Below are positions 49,881-55,105 of a stretch of 55,105 nucleotides of DNA, piece after piece. The first letter of the stretch is position 1. Each line of letters opens with the position of its first letter. Location of the stretch: the NCBI GenBank assembly GCA_011524855.1, contig WTJK01000062.1:10983-66087 (forward strand), read 5' to 3'. The translations under genes were made by a program, and so were the position numbers. This DNA comes from Methanobacteriota archaeon. Lineage in GTDB: Archaea; Thermoplasmatota; Poseidoniia; Poseidoniales; Poseidoniaceae. The notes beneath the pieces are model-generated. The model was not told where the DNA came from. It made no database searches and saw only the letters and a program-made list of their open reading frames with translations.

Positions 49881-51272
49881 ATGATGAACGGTCCCACCGC
49901 ACCGCTTCCTTCCGCCGACCTTCCTGGTCAACCCCTTCCCGCCGAGATGGAGGGTTGGCTGGAAGAACTTCCCGACGATGTGATGGAGATCATCAAGACC
50001 TTGCAGGCCAACGGCTACCGAGCATGGCTGGTGGGCGGCTGCGTTCGCGATGCATGGTTGGGTGCACGGGGCGGTGACATCGACCTTTGCACGACCAGCC
50101 CTCCTCAGACCACTTTGGACATCTTTGGCGACCAAGCCATTCCCACCGGGATCGATTTCGGCACCGTGAGCGTCAAAGGCCAACATGGAATCTACGAGGT
50201 GACCACCTTGCGTACGGAATCGCTGTACAAAGACGGTCGAAGGCCCACCAACGTCGCATGGGGAACATCGTTGCGTGAAGACCTCAAACGACGGGATTTC
50301 ACCATCAACAGCATGGCAGTTGACCCGCTTGAACATCGATTGTACGACCCGCACAGGGGCGTGGACGACCTCATGAACCGTCGAATACGCGCCGTCGGCA
50401 GACCCATGGAACGGTGCAACGAAGATGCTTTGCGCATCCTGAGAGCTTACCGGTTTTGGGGCGTCCACGATGCGAAGGCTTGGACCATCGACGAAACCTT
50501 GCATCAGGCCTTGGTGCTGTTGCGGACGAGGTTGGATCTGATCGCCGTTGAACGGAAATGGGTCGAATTGCGGAAAATCATCCTCGGACCGTCGCCGGGT
50601 CACGTCTTGGCACAAATGCAACACGACGGCGTCCTGCACCACGTCGTGCGAGGATTGCGACCGGTTCCACCCCCTCAACTGACGATGCTGGATGGAACGG
50701 AGGCCAACAGCTGGGGGCTCCATCATCGATTGGCGACCCTCATGCATCACCATGCCATCGAGGACATCAACCCCGTGCTTCAAGGATTAACGGCGCCAAA
50801 ATCCGTGATTCAAGGCACGGTGAAGTTCGCTCAATCACTCGCAGCGGTCCCGAAAGCCAGCACACCGTCGTTACGCGTTTTCGCCCATGCCATGGGAACC
50901 GAGGCCCTTCATCATGCCACCTTCCATCGCCTCGGACTTCAATGCGGACTGCAACATCAAGCGAACGAATCGCTTGTCAATGCCTACCTGGATGCGTGGT
51001 CAGCGATACCGTACCGTCTTGAGCCCGTTGAAGCGTTGGTGGACGGCCGCTGGTTGATGCAACGAACGGGGTTGCCCAGCGGGCGCCGTTTGGGACGGTT
51101 GAAGGGGTGGGTGCACCGATTGCAAATCGAACGAGGATTGCGCACGGCGGCTGAGGTGGAGACGACCCTGAACACGCTCCCGTTTGTTCACGGCGACCCC
51201 GAAACATGGCCTCAGCCCAACTTCCCCACAGATGCAGGCAGTATCTTCATCACCACGCAAGGAGTGGATTAA
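49881..51272 (+). CDS. cca: CCA-adding enzyme / poly(A) polymerase, class II (bacterial type)
   Basis: Adds or repairs the CCA end of tRNA, or adds poly(A). The 463-residue protein has the class II motifs: 'GGCVRDAWLGARGGDIDL' with G52-G53, R56-D57 and the catalytic D66-x-D68; then 'REDLKRRDFTINSMAVD' and the neck helix 'RCNEDALRILRAYRFWG'. Archaea normally use the unrelated class I CCA enzyme, so this is bacterial in type and possibly transferred. It cannot be told apart from poly(A) polymerase by sequence. A strong ribosome binding site precedes it. The next gene starts 2 bases after its stop. Confidence 0.85.
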   Translation: MMNGPTAPLPSADLPGQPLPAEMEGWLEELPDDVMEIIKTLQANGYRAWLVGGCVRDAWLGARGGDIDLCTTSPPQTTLDIFGDQAIPTGIDFGTVSVKGQHGIYEVTTLRTESLYKDGRRPTNVAWGTSLREDLKRRDFTINSMAVDPLEHRLYDPHRGVDDLMNRRIRAVGRPMERCNEDALRILRAYRFWGVHDAKAWTIDETLHQALVLLRTRLDLIAVERKWVELRKIILGPSPGHVLAQMQHDGVLHHVVRGLRPVPPPQLTMLDGTEANSWGLHHRLATLMHHHAIEDINPVLQGLTAPKSVIQGTVKFAQSLAAVPKASTPSLRVFAHAMGTEALHHATFHRLGLQCGLQHQANESLVNAYLDAWSAIPYRLEPVEALVDGRWLMQRTGLPSGRRLGRLKGWVHRLQIERGLRTAAEVETTLNTLPFVHGDPETWPQPNFPTDAGSIFITTQGVD

Positions 51273-51274
51273 GC

Positions 51275-52351
51275 ATGGCCGCCAACATCGTGCTGCCCAA
51301 AAAAGAAATTTTTCTGGCGAGGTCCCAAGCCATCGGTGCCAACGTCGACAAGATCACGAAAAGCAATCGCATGGCAAAATTGCTCGTCGACAACTTTCGA
51401 GGTTGGGTCAGCTCCGCCGCAGTCTCACCGTTGGAACTCACCGTGCGCATGGACAAAGACCAGAACGGTTTGATTTCAGGCGATGAATTCGCCGATCTGC
51501 TCGGGACCATGACCGGAGAGCGACCGCCCGGTTGGGTCACGGAACTGATGTTCTCGTTCGCAGGCGCTTCCCCTGACATTGGCATTGCGGTCGGAGAATG
51601 GCTTGCCTTGTTGGCAGCCCTCGGCGTGGAAGTCCCTGACGACCTCTTCGCTTCGGAAGTACCGCTCACCGGCGCCATATCGATTGAACCCGATGGACCG
51701 CATCGCGTTGATGAGACGTTAACCGTCAGGCTGTCGTTTTCGAGGCGTGTTGAAGGATACGACTTGGTCGTTGAGCAGGAGGGAGCGAACGATGTGGAGC
51801 GACTTTCGGTTCCCCCCACAGAGATGGACGGAGGAACCTTTGATGATTTGGAATTGACACCCGATGAAGCCGACCGCTACACCCTGCGTTTGATGCACGG
51901 TGATGTTTGTCTGGCGACCTCGGTGATCGATGTGCGAGGAGCCGTCTTGGAGCCCACCCCGATCGTTGCCGAGGAACCGGAACGTCCACCGACCCCGAGC
52001 GAACCTACCGAGGCCGTTGTGGAAGCACCCGTCGCACCCTCACCCAACACCCTTGCCGATTTGGTTGACCACCTGGCCGAATGCAAGCTGCGCAGCGAAG
52101 CCATTGGAGCAGCGAAGGCGGCGCCGTTGATGATGCTTCACGGCATCGTGACGGAAACGTCCACCACGCTCTTGGGGCCCGAAGGTTATCGAAACAGCGA
52201 AACGTTGGTCGTGCAAGCAGGTGCTCACTTGATTGAAGTCATGATGAAGACGGCCGAAAGATACCCTGAGATTGGCACAGAAGTGTCAATGACGGTTCAA
52301 CCAAGCGATTGGTCCCTGGCACGCCGTCGAATGATGGCGCTTGAGCACTGA
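51275..52351 (+). CDS. EF-hand protein of unknown function
   Basis: A 358-residue protein with one complete canonical EF-hand loop at residues 60-71 (D-K-D-Q-N-G-L-I-S-G-D-E: all calcium ligands present). A beta-rich middle part of about 100 residues, a Pro/Glu-rich linker (about 228-258) and a helical C-terminal part follow. No signal peptide is visible. The gene follows the CCA enzyme with 2 bases between them, so the two are probably co-transcribed, but I see no functional link. Confidence 0.76.
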   Translation: MAANIVLPKKEIFLARSQAIGANVDKITKSNRMAKLLVDNFRGWVSSAAVSPLELTVRMDKDQNGLISGDEFADLLGTMTGERPPGWVTELMFSFAGASPDIGIAVGEWLALLAALGVEVPDDLFASEVPLTGAISIEPDGPHRVDETLTVRLSFSRRVEGYDLVVEQEGANDVERLSVPPTEMDGGTFDDLELTPDEADRYTLRLMHGDVCLATSVIDVRGAVLEPTPIVAEEPERPPTPSEPTEAVVEAPVAPSPNTLADLVDHLAECKLRSEAIGAAKAAPLMMLHGIVTETSTTLLGPEGYRNSETLVVQAGAHLIEVMMKTAERYPEIGTEVSMTVQPSDWSLARRRMMALEH

Positions 52352-53524
52352 TCAATCCTTCAAGGCCCGAGCGATCACAATGCGCTGGACTTCTTGGGTT
52401 CCCTCGTAGATCTGGGTGATTTTGGCGTCCCGGAAGAAGCGCTCGACGGGGAATTCCTTGGTGTAGCCGTAACCGCCGAGAACCTGGATGGCGCGCTCCG
52501 ACACCCACATGGCGGTGTCACCTGCATACAGCTTGGCCATGCTGGCCTCCTTGGAGTGACGCGGCCCGTTGGCGTGGTAGTGCTGTTCTTTTGTCCAGGC
52601 GGCTTTGTAGACCAGATGGCGGGCGGCCTCGGTGCGGGTGGCCATGTCAGCCAAGTAAGCCATGATCATCTGGTGGTAAGCGATGGGTTTGCCAAAGGCC
52701 TCGCGCTCGTGGGCGTACTTCAGCGCCGCCTCGTACGCACCCTGGGCGATGCCAAGCGCTTGGGCTGCAATGCCAATACGGCTGTTGTCAAGGGCGTTCA
52801 TGGCGATGGGGAAGCCGTTGCCAGCGCCCTTGATGACGTTCTCAACGGGGACCTTGCAATTGTCAAGAATCAGCGTGCACGTGTCGGATGACCGAATGCC
52901 AAGCTTGTCCTCTTTCTTGCCCACGCTGAACCCCTCAAACGCCGACTCGACGATGAACGCCGTCGTCCCGCCGTGCTTTTTGGAGCCGTAGTCGGGGTGG
53001 TCGACGTCCTTGGCGAACAGCACCAAGATGTCGGCTTGGGCACCGTTCGTGACCCACATTTTCTCCCCGTTCAGCACGTAATGCGTACCGTCATCGGACA
53101 ACTTCGCCTTGCAGACCATGGCAGCTGCATCGGTACCAGCACCGGCCTCGGAGAGTGAGTAAGCACCAACTTCGCCAGCAGCGAGGCGGGGCAGGTAGGT
53201 GGATTTTTGATGCTCGTCCCCGTGGAGGGCGATGGTCATCGAACACAGACCAACATGGACGCAGTACATGACGGCGAAGGAGGGGTCGACACGAGCCAAC
53301 TCCTCGATGATGATGGCTTCCGAAACGTCGTCGATGGGTGAACCGCCGTATGCTTCGGGGATGGTCACCCCGTGAAGGCCGTACTCAAGGAACGACTGCC
53401 ATTCCTCAGAAGGTGGAATTTGTTGCTGGTCGCGGTGCTCCACGGTCGGTGCCAACACGCTTTCTGCAAAGTCCCGAACAAGTTCACGAATCATTTGCTG
53501 TTCTTCCGTTTCACCGTAGTTCAT
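52352..53524 (-). CDS. Acyl-CoA dehydrogenase
   Basis: A flavin-dependent enzyme that introduces the first double bond in beta-oxidation or amino-acid breakdown. The 390-residue protein has the signature 'SEAGAGTDAAAM' (flavin binding), 'KLGIRSSDTCTLILDN', and the catalytic Glu in 'QIYEGTQEVQR' (E374). This arrangement (I-Y-E-G-T near the C-terminus) is that of short- and branched-chain acyl-CoA dehydrogenases. The start is ATG with GGGGAG before it. The substrate chain length is not determined. Confidence 0.94.
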   Translation of the reverse strand: MNYGETEEQQMIRELVRDFAESVLAPTVEHRDQQQIPPSEEWQSFLEYGLHGVTIPEAYGGSPIDDVSEAIIIEELARVDPSFAVMYCVHVGLCSMTIALHGDEHQKSTYLPRLAAGEVGAYSLSEAGAGTDAAAMVCKAKLSDDGTHYVLNGEKMWVTNGAQADILVLFAKDVDHPDYGSKKHGGTTAFIVESAFEGFSVGKKEDKLGIRSSDTCTLILDNCKVPVENVIKGAGNGFPIAMNALDNSRIGIAAQALGIAQGAYEAALKYAHEREAFGKPIAYHQMIMAYLADMATRTEAARHLVYKAAWTKEQHYHANGPRHSKEASMAKLYAGDTAMWVSERAIQVLGGYGYTKEFPVERFFRDAKITQIYEGTQEVQRIVIARALKD

Positions 53525-53600
53525 GCGCTCCCCAACACGGCGAACAAGCCGACTTTCTTAACCCGTTTCATCCAACCTCACGCACCGGCTCCTTAGGGTT

Positions 53601-53607
53601 CATATAC
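53601..53607 (+). promoter_or_regulatory. TATA-like element for the GcvH-like gene
   Basis: CATATAC centred about 35 bases before the ATG at 53639. It forms an imperfect inverted repeat with GTGTATG (CATATAC-CCC-GTGTATG, 53601-53617). Confidence 0.45.
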
Positions 53608-53638
53608 CCCGTGTATGAGGCGCGTTTGAGGGAACACC

Positions 53639-54064
53639 ATGGACGACGATTACGATGAATTTGTGATTGCACAAGACCGCATGTACTCCACCGAACACCT
53701 TTGGTTCCAACAAAAGGAAACCAAGTTGATGATCGGCGTCAGCGAATTCATGCGTGTTGAAATCGGCGATGTGCTGCGGGTGATTCTCCCACAAGCTGAC
53801 ACCGAAGTTGACGAAGGGGGAAGCCTGTTTTCGCTGTGGACGGCCGACGAGAAAGTGTCCCTGGTCTCGCCGTTTTCGGGCGTGATTTCGGACGTGAACG
53901 GCGAAGTGGAAATTTCCCCCGACCTTGTCAACGAATCGGCCTACAACGACGGCTGGATCATTCTCCTCGAACCCCATGCCCTGCTGATGGACCCTGAAGA
54001 CAAGCAGCTTCTCGAGAACCTGATGGACCACGAGGAATACGTGGAATACCTCGCTGAGCTCTGA
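53639..54064 (+). CDS. Glycine-cleavage H-like protein without the lipoyl lysine
   Basis: A 141-residue protein with the H-protein fold: 'YSTEHLWFQQKETKLMIGVSEF', then 'EIGDVLRVILPQADTEVDEG' and 'SPFSGVISDVN', ending in 'LVNESAYNDGWIILLEP'. An ungapped alignment to ordinary GcvH between the G-D and S-P motifs (36 positions) places Asp70 at the lipoyl-lysine position; the nearest lysine (K72) is two residues later. It may be unlipoylated or modified on a displaced lysine. No other glycine-cleavage or lipoate gene is in the window. A TATA-like element lies 35 bases upstream. Confidence 0.72.
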   Translation: MDDDYDEFVIAQDRMYSTEHLWFQQKETKLMIGVSEFMRVEIGDVLRVILPQADTEVDEGGSLFSLWTADEKVSLVSPFSGVISDVNGEVEISPDLVNESAYNDGWIILLEPHALLMDPEDKQLLENLMDHEEYVEYLAEL

Positions 54065-54076
54065 GTCACATCAAGG

Positions 54077-54084
54077 CTCATAGG
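54077..54084 (+). promoter_or_regulatory. TATA-like element for the phosphoribosyltransferase
   Basis: CTCATAGG centred about 26 bases before the ATG at 54106, the spacing expected for a leaderless mRNA. The match is weak. Confidence 0.3.
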
Positions 54085-54105
54085 GCCCATGGTTCAAGCC
54101 GTGGC

Positions 54106-54675
54106 ATGACCGACGCTTTGGAGCGCCTTCGCACCAGTTTGTCCAATGCTCCGGTGATTTGGAAAGGCGACTACCCGTATTTCGTCCACCCCCTCACCGA
54201 CGGTGTACCGCGCTTGGACCCGGACGTGCTTGCTGCGGTGATCGACTTGGCCTCAGCGGCGATTGACTGGGAGCAGACCGACGTGCTTCTTGGCATCGAA
54301 GCCATGGGGCTTCCGTTGACGGCACCGTTGAGCCTTCGCCACGGCGTGCCGATGGTGGTGGCCCGCAAACGGTCGTACGCCATGGACGGGGAGGTCACCA
54401 TCGACCAAACCACAGGGTACGCTTCGGGTGCGATGCATCTGAACGACCTGCACCCCGGCGAGCGGGTGGCCATCGTCGACGACGTGATTTCAACCGGCGG
54501 CACGTTGGCGGCCGTGCTGCAAGGTGTTGAGCGGGCCGGTGCCAGCGTGACGAGCGTCGTGACCGTGGTCGAGAAAGGAGAGGGCATGACGACGCTGAAA
54601 GAACGGTTTCCCGAAACGGCGTTTACTTCCCTCGTCACCTTGCGCATGGACGGTGCGAACATCATCGTCGGTTAA
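54106..54675 (+). CDS. Purine phosphoribosyltransferase
   Basis: Transfers phosphoribose from PRPP to a purine base (salvage). The 189-residue protein has the PRPP-binding motif 'VAIVDDVISTGGT' (about residues 121-133) and the preceding 'LGIEAMGLPLTAPLS' segment of the adenine/hypoxanthine type. It resembles archaeal hypoxanthine or adenine phosphoribosyltransferases; the exact base is not determined. Confidence 0.84.
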   Translation: MTDALERLRTSLSNAPVIWKGDYPYFVHPLTDGVPRLDPDVLAAVIDLASAAIDWEQTDVLLGIEAMGLPLTAPLSLRHGVPMVVARKRSYAMDGEVTIDQTTGYASGAMHLNDLHPGERVAIVDDVISTGGTLAAVLQGVERAGASVTSVVTVVEKGEGMTTLKERFPETAFTSLVTLRMDGANIIVG

Positions 54676-54734
54676 CGTGTTCTTGGGGGGTGCCTTCATG
54701 AGGCATGGGTGACGGGCATCCACTGGGGAGCACC

Positions 54735-55105
54735 ATGGATTTGGACCGCCACGATTTCGAATTGGAAGAACTGATGGAGCGCATCCGCTCCAACGACCAT
54801 CGACTCATCGCTCTGCAAGTCCCTGAGGGGCTCAAAATGCAAGCGCTGGAAATGATGGACACGATCGAAACCGACACCAGCGCTCAAGTCGTGCTGGCTG
54901 CGGACCCTTGCTATGGCGCATGCGACCTCGTCCACGACAAAATGCAACTGATGGGCGTTGAACTTGTGGCTCACATGGGCCATTCCCAAATGAACATCGA
55001 TTCCGGCATGCCCACCCAATTCATCAACGTCACCTACGACGGCGACCCTGAGCTCAGCCCGGTCCTGCCTTGGCTTGAACAGCACCGCGCCATGGCCATG
55101 CAGCG
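54735..55105 (+). CDS. dph2: Diphthamide synthesis protein Dph2, 3' end outside the window
   Basis: Dph2 is the archaeal radical-type iron-sulfur enzyme that attaches the 3-amino-3-carboxypropyl group to a histidine of elongation factor 2. The visible 123 residues show the family start 'RLIALQVPEGLKMQAL' and 'LAADPCYGACDLVHDK', whose first Cys is one of the three cluster ligands. The remaining two ligands lie beyond the window. The start is ATG with GGGGAG before it. The enzyme is specific to archaea and eukaryotes and supports the archaeal assignment. Confidence 0.88.
   Translation, partial: MDLDRHDFELEELMERIRSNDHRLIALQVPEGLKMQALEMMDTIETDTSAQVVLAADPCYGACDLVHDKMQLMGVELVAHMGHSQMNIDSGMPTQFINVTYDGDPELSPVLPWLEQHRAMAMQ

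Overview
The window looks like a chromosomal segment of a marine planktonic euryarchaeon of the Marine Group II (Candidatus Poseidoniales) type; this assignment is inference. Archaeal hallmarks are an RPA large subunit with its RPA-associated partner, a Hel308-type helicase, the KEOPS subunit Cgi121, Dph2, a geranylgeranyl reductase next to a polyprenyl diphosphate synthase, an archaeal type IV pilin and FlaI/TadA-FlaJ/TadC-type genes. Mixed with these are genes of bacterial type: mutS-mutL, gyrB-gyrA, a class II CCA-adding enzyme, and TldD/TldE (a family shared with archaea). Coding density is very high, many neighbours overlap by 1-16 bases, and most intergenic gaps are under 150 bases. I see no rRNA, tRNA, CRISPR array, insertion sequence or prophage.

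Layout. 1-6354: truncated mutS, mutL, convergent aroA, divergent moaA. 6355-9048 (minus): a lone pilin, then geranylgeranyl reductase and polyprenyl synthase (membrane lipid side chains). 9129-12089 (plus): a degenerate hydroxymethylbilane-synthase-like protein and a protein with SAP-like repeats. 12120-17719 (minus): RPA and its partner, a 117-residue unknown protein, two FlaJ/TadC-type membrane proteins and a secretion ATPase. 17881-23941 (minus): Hel308, Cgi121, TldD, TldE. 24030-30349: membrane and secreted proteins of unknown role, a SprT-like protease, a hotdog thioesterase, an aspartoacylase-family protein and an isopropylmalate/homocitrate-synthase-family enzyme. 30459-35115 (minus): gyrB-gyrA. 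35423-36220: aroD. 36222-43709: a surface and secretion block (membrane-anchored protein, 1400-residue metalloprotease with PKD repeats, M28 peptidase, membrane protein with a carboxypeptidase regulatory-like domain). 43712-49392: thymidylate kinase with a large C-terminal extension, DUF2085-like membrane protein, HEAT-repeat protein and M61 peptidase with a PDZ domain. 49380-52351: ParB/Srx-fold protein, CCA enzyme, EF-hand protein. 52352-55105: acyl-CoA dehydrogenase, a GcvH-like protein without the lipoyl lysine, a phosphoribosyltransferase and truncated dph2.

Expression signals. Several genes have an AT-rich, TATA-like element about 26-28 bases before the start codon, which suggests leaderless mRNAs (aroD, M28 peptidase, phosphoribosyltransferase, possibly aroA and moaA). 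Genes inside operons instead carry GGTG/GGAG motifs 4-8 bases before the start. rpa and gyrB share a near-identical TATA-containing element about 100-130 bases upstream of their starts; in the gyrB copy it is a perfect inverted repeat.

The gene content fits a mesophilic, protein- and lipid-degrading heterotroph: extracellular peptidases, acyl-CoA dehydrogenase and surface PKD proteins. The least explained items are the HemC-like and GcvH-like proteins that lack their cofactor residues, the link between RPA and the secretion genes with its unknown 117-residue protein, and the extended thymidylate kinase.
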